Assembly (NCBI GenBank): GCA_937915375.1
Contig: CALDMO010000037.1
Span: 1-53,583, forward strand
Reading direction: 5' to 3'
Length of the DNA: 53,583 bases
Origin: an uncultured Marvinbryantia sp.
Lineage (GTDB): Bacteria > Bacillota > Clostridia > Lachnospirales > Lachnospiraceae
The notes under the pieces are model-generated. The model ran no database searches. It saw nothing but the letters and a program-made list of their open reading frames with translations, and was not told the origin of the DNA. Shown in pieces: positions 44,006-53,075 of this stretch. A program made the translations under genes and the position numbers. Position 1 is the stretch's first letter; each line of letters starts with the position of its first letter.

Positions 44006-45544
44006 TCAATCTCTAATTTTCTTTTTTAGACCGTCTTTGGCTAATTCATAAACTTCTTCACAAACCTCATCGATATACTTTCTGTCATGTGAAACACTGA
44101 TGATCGCACCCGGAAACTCCTCCAGCATTCTGCGAATAACCGGTAAAGACAGCGGTGAAAAATTTCTCGTCGGCTCATCTAAAATCAGTACGTCACACTG
44201 CTGCATCGACATCCGTAAAAGCAAAAGCTTCGCCTTTTGTCCTCCGGAAAGTTCACGAACTGCATGACGCATTTCATCCGCGGTATACTTCATACTTCCC
44301 AGATAAGTGGAAATACGGTCACGTTCCTCCTTATCGCCGCTCACCGTCAGAAATTCCACCGGTGTCTGCGAAAGGTCCAGCAATTCTTCATAATTCTGTG
44401 GCATGTAGCCCACATGAAGATCCTCTCGATTCAGAAGCTGATCTGCGATTTCTTTCAACATTGTTGATTTTCCTGCGCCATTTTTTCCAACAATGCAAAC
44501 ATGCTTTGGCCCGATCACCTCCAGGTGAATATCCTTTGCAAGCACTGTTCCGTCAACCATCAGCTGCTCCTTTTTGTAATCCAACACGCGCTTTCCAGCC
44601 GGCATTTTTATCTGCTCGCCGAATTTAAAAAATATCGCATCCTCCGTTTCCGGTCGCTGAGTCATACTTTCAAATTCTTTTTCAAAGCGCCGTTCCATAG
44701 ATTTGACTGCATGCATTTTCTTTTTCAATAATCGCCCGCCTGCCGGATCCTGCCTGGAAATGGTGTTCTGCTGATGTTCCACCTTCTGCTGGATTTTCTG
44801 AAACCGCGCCTGCTGCTTTGCGAATTCCAACCGTTCATTTCTCGCCTGCTGCTCCTGCTTGGTCAAATTACTCTGACGTGCCGAAACATAACTGCGGTAA
44901 TCCGTACGACTTATCGTATAACGCGCCAAAGTCTTTCGTCGAATCTGTTCCATATGAATGATTACATTCGCCGTTTTCTCCAGCAGCATCTCATCATGTG
45001 AAATATACAATACCGGAATATGACTGCTGCAGATCAGTGTTTCCAGCCATTCCAGAGTTTCAATGTCAATGTCATTCGACGGCTCGTCTAAAAGCAGTAC
45101 ATCCGGCTTTTCCAGCAAAATACAGGCCAAGCGAATCTTTACCTTCTCGCCGCCTGACAGACTGCCCATCGTCTGCGGGGAATAAAACAGTTCCATCGTA
45201 ATCCCCATATCTTTTGCCAATGCGCCAAGTTCCTTTGGTGACGCGTCCAGAAATCCGCCGCTCCCGCAGCAGAACTCATAAACCGTCTGCACTTTCTGTG
45301 CCTCGCTTAATTCCTGTGCCAGATATCCGAGATGAATGCCGTTTTTATGAATCGTTCCGCTGTACTGCGCATACTCCTCGATTAGCGCTTCGTCGTAAAT
45401 CAACTTCAAAAGCGTTGATTTGCCGTTGCCTTCTTCTCCGATCAGCGCCGCCCTATCTCCCTCCCTTAAAATAAAGGAGAAATTCTTCAGCAATTCGCGC
45501 AAATCTTTTTTGTGTGTAATCGTTATATTTTGCATCTGTATCAT
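44006..45544 (-). CDS. ABC-F family protein, candidate ribosome-protection factor
   Basis: This 512-aa cytosolic tandem-ABC protein has Walker A GEEGNGKST and GKNGAGKST, signatures LSGGEKVKI and LSGGQKAKL, and Walker B LLLDEPSNDID and LILDEPTRNFSP. A long basic coiled-coil linker (about residues 200-290, Gln/Lys-rich) could reach the peptidyl-transferase centre. DEPTRNFSP and its linker length recall the Lsa/CplR/Msr-type antibiotic-resistance ABC-F proteins rather than the housekeeping ones. The leader contains a promoter, a tripeptide uORF and a terminator, as in antibiotic-induced ABC-F genes. Confidence 0.87.
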   Translation of the reverse strand: MIQMQNITITHKKDLRELLKNFSFILREGDRAALIGEEGNGKSTLLKLIYDEALIEEYAQYSGTIHKNGIHLGYLAQELSEAQKVQTVYEFCCGSGGFLDASPKELGALAKDMGITMELFYSPQTMGSLSGGEKVKIRLACILLEKPDVLLLDEPSNDIDIETLEWLETLICSSHIPVLYISHDEMLLEKTANVIIHMEQIRRKTLARYTISRTDYRSYVSARQSNLTKQEQQARNERLEFAKQQARFQKIQQKVEHQQNTISRQDPAGGRLLKKKMHAVKSMERRFEKEFESMTQRPETEDAIFFKFGEQIKMPAGKRVLDYKKEQLMVDGTVLAKDIHLEVIGPKHVCIVGKNGAGKSTMLKEIADQLLNREDLHVGYMPQNYEELLDLSQTPVEFLTVSGDKEERDRISTYLGSMKYTADEMRHAVRELSGGQKAKLLLLRMSMQQCDVLILDEPTRNFSPLSLPVIRRMLEEFPGAIISVSHDRKYIDEVCEEVYELAKDGLKKKIRD

Positions 45545-45628
45545 AATATTGCCACCTTCTTTTTACCAAATAAATGCCAGTATTTTGTACGGCACCTTTT
45601 TATATCACAGTATATTTTCCCATACAAA

Positions 45629-45666
45629 AAGATCTGTCTTCGGTTTCGATACCAAAAACAGATCTT
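45629..45666 (-). terminator. Leader terminator (attenuator) ahead of the ABC-F gene
   Basis: AAGATCTGT and ACAGATCTT form a 9-bp stem with a T-run on the - strand (45630-45626), inside the 5' leader, 85 nt upstream of the ABC-F start. The loop contains GGTATC, complementary to GATACC upstream (about 45775), so an alternative fold is possible. Confidence 0.6.
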
Positions 45667-45786
45667 CCACTTTCTTTATATACAGCTATCCCTGCTATTG
45701 CATTTTTTCATATACCGTAAAATCCAGTTTTTCAAATATACTGCAAAAAAGATATGGCAGATAACCTGTCATCGGTATCAGAAACC

Positions 45787-45806
45787 AGACTGCCTAAAAG
45801 CAGTCT
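45787..45806 (-). promoter_or_regulatory. Leader hairpin between uORF and attenuator
   Basis: AGACTGC and GCAGTCT, with a 6-nt loop, form a stem in the ABC-F leader, 32 nt after the tripeptide reading frame. It is part of the proposed attenuation region. Confidence 0.4.
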
Positions 45807-45837
45807 TTCAAAAAGTTCCTGTCTACTCGAATTCAGA

Positions 45838-45849
45838 TTATCTCCACAT
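45838..45849 (-). promoter_or_regulatory. Leader mini-ORF (Met-Trp-Arg)
   Basis: ATG TGG AGA TAA is preceded by AAAAAGGTGAGAAG, a good ribosome site with 5-7 nt spacing. It lies about 50 nt after the predicted transcript start and well before the ABC-F attenuator. Short leader peptides of this type stall ribosomes in antibiotic-inducible genes. Confidence 0.45.
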
Positions 45850-45904
45850 CTTCTCACCTTTTTCTTTCTCTCTTATTTGCCGATTAATGCCGACCACTGC
45901 GCTT

Positions 45905-45933
45905 ATCATAACATTGAGGTGCGGAAAATGCAA
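45905..45933 (-). promoter_or_regulatory. Promoter of the ABC-F gene
   Basis: TTGCAT (45933-45928), 17-nt spacer, TATGAT (45910-45905) on the - strand, immediately after the spoIIID stop. It gives a leader of about 350 nt. Confidence 0.6.
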
Positions 45934-45950
45934 GAGGCAGAAAATGTATC

Positions 45951-46205
45951 TCAGTTCTGCTGATGCAGGTATTTTTCTTTTGTCGCCATCCCGCCCCTGA
46001 TATGACGCTCCTGCTTGTTCACATCCAGAACCTTCCTGGCCTGCGCCGCCAGAGACGGATTGATCTGCACAAGACGTTCTGTGCAGTCTTTATGTACCGT
46101 GCTTTTACTCACCCCAAACTTCTTTGCCGTCTGCCGTACTGTCGCATTCGTCTCGATAATATAAGTTGCAATTTCTATTGCCCGCTCTTCGATGTATTCT
46201 TTCAA
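45951..46205 (-). CDS. spoIIID: Sporulation transcription regulator SpoIIID
   Basis: This 84-aa DNA-binding protein controls mother-cell genes during sporulation. The helix-turn-helix VRQTAKKFGVSKSTVHKD and the C-terminal basic helix RHIRGGMATKEKYL match B. subtilis SpoIIID closely. The start codon is TTG at 46205, with GGGGGAG upstream; no suitable ATG exists in frame. It marks the organism as a spore former. It is the last chromosomal housekeeping gene before the CRISPR locus. Confidence 0.93.
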   Translation of the reverse strand: MKEYIEERAIEIATYIIETNATVRQTAKKFGVSKSTVHKDCTERLVQINPSLAAQARKVLDVNKQERHIRGGMATKEKYLHQQN

Positions 46206-46403
46206 AGGAATTGCTCCCCCATACTTTTTTACATCTTATGAGGACATCGAAAAAATTATACTTGTCGTAATATTTTCCATCTACATGTCTTTCATTGCAT
46301 CCACGCTAAAAGTCACTTTTTATGTATATTTAAGTTTCTTCCTCCATGTTTCCGTTCTATCTTTCTAAGTATTAACCTTCCATACTTTTTCAAGATAAAT
46401 TTT

Positions 46404-47098
46404 ATTTGAGTACCATACATTTTTACATCATTCTCAAACCAAAACTCTTTTTTAAAACTATCTACTATAGTTTGAGTACCATACATTTTTACATCATTCT
46501 CAAACACTTCAAGGACGGAGACAAGCGGTACGACAGTTTGAGTACCATACATTTTTACATCATTCTCAAACGATAGGATTATAGATACGAAGAAGAATTA
46601 TGTTTGAGTACCATACATTTTTACATCATTCTCAAACCTCCAATGTATCTCCAGTCAGATAGGATCAGTTTGAGTACCATACATTTTTACATCATTCTCA
46701 AACTACCGTAATGAACTCATTCGTGTTCACCGGGTTTGAGTACCATACATTTTTACATCATTCTCAAACTATGCTATCAATTCTTTTGGCTTTCCTATAG
46801 TTTGAGTACCATACATTTTTACATCATTCTCAAACAATTGCTCGCTTAATCTCGGCGACCGCAAGTTTGAGTACCATACATTTTTACATCATTCTCAAAC
46901 TTCTAATGTGCGTTCAGCACTCAATGATGGTGTTTGAGTACCATACATTTTTACATCATTCTCAAACTACCTTAACAGGATTAGAGGCTCTGGAGGGTTT
47001 GAGTACCATACATTTTTACATCATTCTCAAACTGTAGAGCTCTCTACATTAGTTGCGGTTTTGTTTGAGTACCATACATTTTTACATCATTCTCAAAC
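46404..47098 (-). CRISPR. Type II-A CRISPR array, 11 repeats and 10 spacers
   Basis: The repeat is 36 bp. In transcript sense it starts GTTTGAGAATGATG and ends GGTACTCAAAC, which matches the GTTTNAGA...GG...AAAC form of type II-A. Copies begin at 46404, 46470, 46536, 46602, 46668, 46734, 46800, 46865, 46932, 46997 and 47063. All look identical except the copy at 46404, whose outer base is changed; this marks the old, leader-distal end. Spacers are 30 nt, except two of 29 (46836, 46968) and one of 31 (46901). The leader is on the right, next to csn2, so transcription is leftward, with the cas genes. Confidence 0.97.
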
Positions 47099-47152
47099 CT
47101 CAAATCCAAAAATGAAATGCCATCATTTGCATAAAATGTCGTACTCAAACCC
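47099..47152 (-). promoter_or_regulatory. CRISPR leader with ATTTGAG anchoring site and partial anti-repeat
   Basis: The 54 bp between csn2 and the array end in ATTTGAG (47105-47099), directly abutting the first repeat. This is the leader-anchoring sequence that guides spacer insertion in streptococcal type II-A systems. The same stretch also contains GTTTGAGTAC (47150-47141) and an imperfect extension to about 47120 that resembles the repeat read in the opposite direction. Confidence 0.7.
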
Positions 47153-47824
47153 TTAAAAAATTTCACACTTATCATTATCTATAATATAACGAAATGTATC
47201 TTTTAAACAAGTCCTTTCTTGATTTTCAACAAGCAGAATTTGAATTTCCTGATAAATTGCTTCCTTTAATAGTTGTTCCATTTGCACATCATTCAAATAA
47301 CTCCTAAGATTAATAAAAGTTATTATTTTTATTCCTAACACTTGTGCTACAACCTTCATATATCGAATCAGTCTTTCCAGATAATCTTCCTCTATTATCT
47401 CATGTTTTATTCCGGCTGCTTTAAATATTAATGTCAAATCAATTTCTTGTTCAAAATCTAAAATGTACTCACTCTTTTGTTCTAATTCCATCAAATATTC
47501 TGAAAGAATTTGCCTCATTTGTAATGTCTGTAAATACATATCTTCTTGTTTTGCTAATTTATCCAAGTCCATATACAACCTGTTTATTATTTTTTTGTTA
47601 TTGATATCAATACCTAACGGGTTAAAAATAATTTCCATATACTTTGATAATTCTACAATCTTATCATTCTGTGATAAAACAAAACTTCCGCCATCTCCAT
47701 TGCATTGACCTACCAATTCTTGAACATACCGCGCAAAAAGGTCGGGTGACTCTATAACCCATTCTGTTACCTGATATTTATCCGATAATACCGCATCTGA
47801 CAATTCCACTGAAACTAATTTCAT
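47153..47824 (-). CDS. csn2: CRISPR-associated protein Csn2
   Basis: This 223-aa protein matches Csn2, the subtype II-A marker. It forms ring tetramers that bind DNA ends during spacer acquisition. The fold features SDKYQVTEWVIESPDLF near the start, a helical middle (QTLQMRQILSEYLMELEQ) and a Ca2+/DNA-binding-like ITFINLRSYL near residue 170 agree with the family; overall similarity is low, as usual for Csn2. It overlaps cas2 by an ATGA. Confidence 0.87.
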   Translation of the reverse strand: MKLVSVELSDAVLSDKYQVTEWVIESPDLFARYVQELVGQCNGDGGSFVLSQNDKIVELSKYMEIIFNPLGIDINNKKIINRLYMDLDKLAKQEDMYLQTLQMRQILSEYLMELEQKSEYILDFEQEIDLTLIFKAAGIKHEIIEEDYLERLIRYMKVVAQVLGIKIITFINLRSYLNDVQMEQLLKEAIYQEIQILLVENQERTCLKDTFRYIIDNDKCEIF

Positions 47825-48126
47825 AGAATCACCAACCTTTCATCGCTATCTAAAACCTCTCTTTTAATATCTCCTACAATTATATCCATCTTTGCATACT
47901 GCTTCTCTGTTACTGTCAATAACTGTATTAGTCCTTCCTCCGGTTTATTTTTATGTACATTACTAATAATCGCATTTGCTGCTGTTCCATTTAAAGCAAG
48001 TTTGCAATAAACCGACTCTTGTAACATCATAAATCCATTCTTCAGCAAAAACTTTCTAAACCGTGCATAAGCTCTTCTATGTTCACTTTTCACAACTGGC
48101 AAATCAAAAAATACCAATACTCTCAT
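47821..48126 (-). CDS. cas2: CRISPR-associated endonuclease Cas2
   Basis: This 101-aa adaptation protein forms the Cas1-Cas2 integrase complex. The N-terminal strand MRVLVFFDLPV carries the conserved Asp, and YARFRKFLLKNGFMMLQESVY follows. The canonical family start MRVLVFF at 48126 was chosen. An ATG five codons earlier (48141) has its ribosome-like sequence immediately adjacent and overlaps cas1. The stop overlaps csn2 (ATGA). Confidence 0.95.
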   Translation of the reverse strand: MRVLVFFDLPVVKSEHRRAYARFRKFLLKNGFMMLQESVYCKLALNGTAANAIISNVHKNKPEEGLIQLLTVTEKQYAKMDIIVGDIKREVLDSDERLVIL

Positions 48127-48130
48127 AAAT

Positions 48131-49003
48131 CTATAGCTCATCCTTATAAAACCGAATCAAAGAAATATCACCTTCATTTAAAGCATCAAAAACACTTTTA
48201 CAATAAATCTTTATCGCATTATTTACGTATTGTATTTTACTGTCTATTTTGACTTCATGATTTAATATGTTAACCAACTGCATTTTTTCTTCATGTTCAA
48301 ACTTTATGAGATTCATTCCAAAAACTTCACGATCGACTAATACTCTAAAGGGTTCCATAAAATCTGAAGCTAAGTTAAATTGGTTAAACATATTATCATG
48401 AAATATTCCCAACTGAGTCAAATAACCATTCGCTACAATTTCTCTTGTAAAAGCCGATAAAATAATGGAATACCCATAATTCAATGCAGCATTAATAAGA
48501 TTGTCTTCTGTTCTCGCAAAATCCGTACCAAATACTGCGTTAAAATATACTTTCGCAGCATGTCCCTCTCTATTGGTGACATCATTCCAATCTATTTCCT
48601 TTAAGTAAGATGATAATAACTCTGATTCTCCCTTTCCCAGCATCTCAAGAAACTCTTTCTGCTTTCTGATTTTTTCCGTTACAATTTCTGTCCAAACCGC
48701 TTCTTTGGTACGCTGTTTCCATGCAATCTGATTACGAATTTTATTACTTGTATCATGACTTCCATAATAGCTCACTAATTCTGCTGATGGATTTCTCTTT
48801 TCATCACAAAAAATAACCTTTATTTTTCTTTTTGACAATTCCGCCAGTAAACTTGTTGTCAATGATACTGCCGTAGATTCAATTAATATTGTTGAAATCT
48901 CACTCAAAACAATTTTCGTTATCTCTTCACTTCTCACAACCATATACCCTAACTGCAAGTCTAGTTTTGCTCGCTTAGAGATAACAATCGTCCGCCAACT
49001 CAT
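48131..49003 (-). CDS. cas1: CRISPR-associated endonuclease Cas1
   Basis: This 290-aa integrase subunit inserts new spacers into the array. Family residues are visible: the Glu in ARTEDNLINAALNYGY, the His in LGIFHDNMFNQFN, and the acidic residues in LASDFMEPFRVLVD. The N-terminal beta domain starts MSWRTIVISKRAKL. Length is typical of type II. AAAGGT precedes the ATG. It lies 2 nt after cas9. Confidence 0.96.
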   Translation of the reverse strand: MSWRTIVISKRAKLDLQLGYMVVRSEEITKIVLSEISTILIESTAVSLTTSLLAELSKRKIKVIFCDEKRNPSAELVSYYGSHDTSNKIRNQIAWKQRTKEAVWTEIVTEKIRKQKEFLEMLGKGESELLSSYLKEIDWNDVTNREGHAAKVYFNAVFGTDFARTEDNLINAALNYGYSIILSAFTREIVANGYLTQLGIFHDNMFNQFNLASDFMEPFRVLVDREVFGMNLIKFEHEEKMQLVNILNHEVKIDSKIQYVNNAIKIYCKSVFDALNEGDISLIRFYKDEL

Positions 49004-49005
49004 AC

Positions 49006-52000
49006 TTATACCTTTAATAAATCAATCTCTTGTTCATAAATTCCCGTTAAAGATTGATTTATAATAGAAATCTGATTACATTTTGTAATGTTATTATTCA
49101 TAACTAAAATTCCTGCACTTCCCGGACCTCCAATAGCTTTCAAATTTGCTGAAACACTCTGGTACTGAAACATATGTAAAATTTCATATAAAACAAGAGT
49201 CTGCTCTTCTAAAGAAAGATTTCGAAATGTCTCTCGCTTTTCCTTCAAAGTTTTTTCTTGTGCAGACAATCTGATTCCATATATGGTATTTTGAATTTTC
49301 CACAAGAATGTATCATATAACTCCAAAAGTATCTCCGTATCAATTTCATCCTTTTCCGTTATTGTTACATTCTTATTCTCTTTTTTTCTCAGATTAAACT
49401 TCACAACTTTCTTTAATGTCCTGCTATCTCTCTCAGATAAAATCAATTGATTTGCTCCTTTAAAAATTAACTGATTCCCTGTGCGCCCCGACAGCCACAT
49501 CTTAAACCCATCCACTTTAAATAGTGTATCTGTTTTAATTTTTTTCACAAGGATTTCCGGTTCTCTTAGATTTCTTTCCTCTCTAAGATATTCTAATGCT
49601 GTATCTTCACTCTGTTCAATCACACTCTTCAGATACAACGGAACATATTCTATTGTCCTTATTTCATTATCTCTTTTATCTTTTGATTTTACAAGCATAT
49701 AATAAGCCCCTGTTGCCTTATTATACCCACCATATTTTTCTATATTGGATAGCCTGTCATCATTTGCTTTAATCGGAATCTGCCCTTTTCCTTTCTTCAT
49801 AATCTGTTGATCAAATAAACCGCCTTTTACCTCATATGCTTTTCTCGTCACAAGAATATTATTTTTTAACAACTGCTTTTTTACGGTAACAATTGTTCCT
49901 TTATTCCCTGTTTTCCAAGCAACTTCTCCATTTCTCTCCACATCATATTTTCCGGTAAACATTTCTTTTAAACTATATGTACGTCCCGGATTTTTTCTTA
50001 TAAACCAAGCAGCGTCTTTTGTAAACTTCACAAAATAAGTATTCCCTACAACAATATTTAAATATGCATCTTTTGCATGATGGAAGTCATTCATTTCACG
50101 TACTTTAATAAACGCTGCATCATTTTGATAAGCTTGTCTAAATTGAGATACTGTTTTAGCTTTTACATATACAATCTCTGTTTCTGGTAGTGCCTGTTTT
50201 AAAATCTCTGCCACTACTTTTGTTCCCTGTCTTGTTTCCACAATCTGCCTTTCAATAAATCCTGCCAATTCATTTTCGCTAAAACCATCCTTGCGAGTTA
50301 AACGTTCATATTTCTCTTTACTAATAAATCCTCCTTCTAACAGACTTCTCCAAAATGGACCTCTTGACTCCCTGATGCCCTTGGCAATTGGATAAACATC
50401 CGACTTATTTGCATTATATTCTTTCTTTACTAACACACGATTATTTAAACTATCATCCATTGTCTTAGACTGTGGATAAATATGATCGATATCATATTTG
50501 GTATTATCCCACAAATCTTCCAGCTGAATGACTTCCCCCGAATACATACAACGCCCTTTTTGTGTATAATATAAGTATAATTTATCACTTCTCAACTGAT
50601 GATCTTCATATTTCCCTAATTCTGTAACCCAATCTCTTTCCTCAGTTTTACAAGCCTTATATAAATCCTGCAATTGTATCTTACGCGATTCTGTTCGTTT
50701 ACTTTCCTGTTTCTCTCTTGCCATTTCAACAAACACTCTTTTTGGCTTTTCCCCCATTACTTTTTCTATCTCTTTTACTACTTTCAGTGTTTGCCAGATT
50801 TGACGTTTTACTGCCGGTGACACATATAGGTCTTCCACTGCCTTATAGGTTAATTTTTCCTCTTGATTTTTACCGTTAAATTCTTCAATTGCATCTTTAA
50901 ATAAATACTTTTTACTCAGAAGTTCCATCAAATTATCATTTGTTTCCCGTAGTGCTGTAATAATATTCCATGCCTCTCCTGTTTCAGGTGCAGGTGCCTC
51001 TATCTCCTCTAAAAACTTTTTAGATAACCTTCCCCATCCTTTATAAGACATCGTACATATACACTTTTTCTGTGTTTCTGTTAAATCAGGAAACTTCTTC
51101 TCAAGTCTTTTCTTTAAAAGTTTTTTATCATCACCAAACAAAACAATATCCAGAATAATACCTTCTTTATCTTTCTGACTTAATTCCACTCCTGTTAATT
51201 TTTCTTTAAAATCATGGTAGGCTGTCAACGAAGCTTTAAATTCTCCATCTATACCCGAAATTTCTACTTCTTCATTCGCTATGCCTTCGCTGCATAGATA
51301 TCTTTTCAGTTTCTTCTGCGTCACTTTACGGGTTTTGCAAAATACTTTCTCGTAAATTTTCTGCTTTAATTCAATTGAAATCTTTTCTCCATTTAGGCGA
51401 AGGTTATTCAGTTCATTTAATACCATAAATTCGCTGTATAATAGAGAATCTTTTGGCAAAACGTCTTCTCCATACAAATATGTACACTTATTTGTCATAC
51501 GACGAATAAACTTCTCCGCACTTCTTTCAACATCTATCACTTCATTAAAATTCCACGGATAAATCTTTTTATCATTCTTTCTAACTGCCCAAGAAAATTT
51601 CTCGCCATTTAATGGTCCTACATAATAAGGAATTTTAAACGCAAATAATTGCTTGATTTTATCCCCATTTTCTTTCAAAAATGGAATTCTGTCCTCAAGA
51701 TTATCTATAATTTTTTCTAACTCATACTGATGAATTTGATACGGAATTACTCCATTATCCTTAGTTACCTGTTTAGGAAGAAACGTTCCTTTTTCCAGTT
51801 CTTCTTTTAAATAAGTACATTCTCCTACACTCTCTAATTTTCTCAAAACTGTTTTCTTGAGGAAATCATAAAATTCTTCTTTGCTGCAACGTTTACTCTC
51901 CAAATCTATTTTCTCACCGTTTTTCTTTGTCATTCCAATATACCCGCAGTAATTACAGAGTTTCTCCTCTGTCTTTACGAATATCTGATCATATTCCTCC

Positions 52001-53022
52001 TTCGTCATATGAGTTTTCACAAGTGTTTTTAGATAGGTAAGATCTTTTTTATGTTTTTTATAGATTTCTACTTTTGCCTCTGAAATAGACTGACTCTCTT
52101 TCAAAATAGCAGCCAGTACTACCCAATCATATACCGCTTTGGCTGATTCAATAATATAGTATTGCTCCCCTAACTCCGCTTCAACGACTCCGATATAATC
52201 ATCATATCCACTATCCGCAAACGATATTGATGATCGTTCACTCTCGTCTAAATCTTTATTATTAAAAATATCGGATAATTTTACCTTTCCACCTACTATT
52301 AAATTCAAAATCCCCTTTTCACATACTGTTTTTGCACCAAGCAATTTCCATAACTCTAATTTTTTAGCACTTTTTGTTCTATTTTTATCCTTTAAAATCT
52401 GTTCTATCTTCAGGCATTCTTCATCACCTATTGACAAATCAAATTCCAATTCTTCATTTTTTATATTTTGTATAAATTGAGAGAACGTAGTGTTAAATTC
52501 TTTAATTTCATTAATATTTCCGGACAACAAAAAATGTCCTCTATGTTTCATCATATGATGGAACGCCAAATAAACCAGACGTATATCCGGTATCTGATCC
52601 GTAGTCATAAGCCAGTTTCTCAAATGATAAATCGTCGGAAATTTCTGATGATAATCCTTATCTGTAAAGTTTTTATCAACAAACAGAGCATATGGAAGTT
52701 CCGGACATTCTCCACTTAACTCCCGTTTATCTTCCGGATAATATTTACTTTCCTTCATTCGTAAATAGAATCCCGGATCCACCTTGCCAATCTCTTCTGC
52801 AAATAATTCCTGTAAAACCTGCAATCTCCAATTCCGTCTATCCAATCTTCTTCTTGCAGTCCTAAACTTTCTTCTCTCTTCGGCTGTATTAGCACTTTCA
52901 AATAATCGAACTCCCCAAAGTGCCTTACCATGTTTTCTCAACACCTCATACTTATCATTTGTCACCGCCCATCCGAGGGAACCTGTTCCCATATCCAATC
53001 CCAAAAAATAATTTTGCTCCAT
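49006..53022 (-). CDS. cas9: Type II-A CRISPR RNA-guided endonuclease Cas9
   Basis: This 1338-aa Cas9 cuts both strands of DNA matched by the guide. RuvC-I is GLDMGTGSLGWAV with Asp10; an Arg-rich bridge helix (FRTARRRLDRRNWRLQVLQ) follows; RuvC-II has Glu766 in VEMAREKQ; the HNH nuclease has YDIDHIYPQ with His847 and the Asn in LNNRVLV; RuvC-III has His981, His982 and Asp985 in HHAKDAY. All catalytic residues are intact and numbered much like SpyCas9. The C-terminal domain ends NQSLTGIYEQEIDLL. The PAM cannot be read from sequence. AAAAGGAG precedes the ATG. The whole locus looks AT-richer than the flanking genes. Confidence 0.97.
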   Translation of the reverse strand: MEQNYFLGLDMGTGSLGWAVTNDKYEVLRKHGKALWGVRLFESANTAEERRKFRTARRRLDRRNWRLQVLQELFAEEIGKVDPGFYLRMKESKYYPEDKRELSGECPELPYALFVDKNFTDKDYHQKFPTIYHLRNWLMTTDQIPDIRLVYLAFHHMMKHRGHFLLSGNINEIKEFNTTFSQFIQNIKNEELEFDLSIGDEECLKIEQILKDKNRTKSAKKLELWKLLGAKTVCEKGILNLIVGGKVKLSDIFNNKDLDESERSSISFADSGYDDYIGVVEAELGEQYYIIESAKAVYDWVVLAAILKESQSISEAKVEIYKKHKKDLTYLKTLVKTHMTKEEYDQIFVKTEEKLCNYCGYIGMTKKNGEKIDLESKRCSKEEFYDFLKKTVLRKLESVGECTYLKEELEKGTFLPKQVTKDNGVIPYQIHQYELEKIIDNLEDRIPFLKENGDKIKQLFAFKIPYYVGPLNGEKFSWAVRKNDKKIYPWNFNEVIDVERSAEKFIRRMTNKCTYLYGEDVLPKDSLLYSEFMVLNELNNLRLNGEKISIELKQKIYEKVFCKTRKVTQKKLKRYLCSEGIANEEVEISGIDGEFKASLTAYHDFKEKLTGVELSQKDKEGIILDIVLFGDDKKLLKKRLEKKFPDLTETQKKCICTMSYKGWGRLSKKFLEEIEAPAPETGEAWNIITALRETNDNLMELLSKKYLFKDAIEEFNGKNQEEKLTYKAVEDLYVSPAVKRQIWQTLKVVKEIEKVMGEKPKRVFVEMAREKQESKRTESRKIQLQDLYKACKTEERDWVTELGKYEDHQLRSDKLYLYYTQKGRCMYSGEVIQLEDLWDNTKYDIDHIYPQSKTMDDSLNNRVLVKKEYNANKSDVYPIAKGIRESRGPFWRSLLEGGFISKEKYERLTRKDGFSENELAGFIERQIVETRQGTKVVAEILKQALPETEIVYVKAKTVSQFRQAYQNDAAFIKVREMNDFHHAKDAYLNIVVGNTYFVKFTKDAAWFIRKNPGRTYSLKEMFTGKYDVERNGEVAWKTGNKGTIVTVKKQLLKNNILVTRKAYEVKGGLFDQQIMKKGKGQIPIKANDDRLSNIEKYGGYNKATGAYYMLVKSKDKRDNEIRTIEYVPLYLKSVIEQSEDTALEYLREERNLREPEILVKKIKTDTLFKVDGFKMWLSGRTGNQLIFKGANQLILSERDSRTLKKVVKFNLRKKENKNVTITEKDEIDTEILLELYDTFLWKIQNTIYGIRLSAQEKTLKEKRETFRNLSLEEQTLVLYEILHMFQYQSVSANLKAIGGPGSAGILVMNNNITKCNQISIINQSLTGIYEQEIDLLKV

Positions 53023-53040
53023 CTTTTTCTCCTTTTTATA

Positions 53041-53069
53041 TTGACTTTTTTATTATTTGCTCTTAATAT
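53041..53069 (+). promoter_or_regulatory. tracrRNA promoter
   Basis: TTGACT (53041-53046), 17-nt spacer, TAATAT (53064-53069) on the + strand. Transcription would start near 53076, exactly at the anti-repeat. The promoter occupies the cas9 5' leader. Confidence 0.8.
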
Positions 53070-53075
53070 AAATGT

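Noticed and set aside
46313..46552. 79-codon frame containing repeated MYGTQ blocks
   Set aside because: It is an accidental frame through CRISPR repeats.
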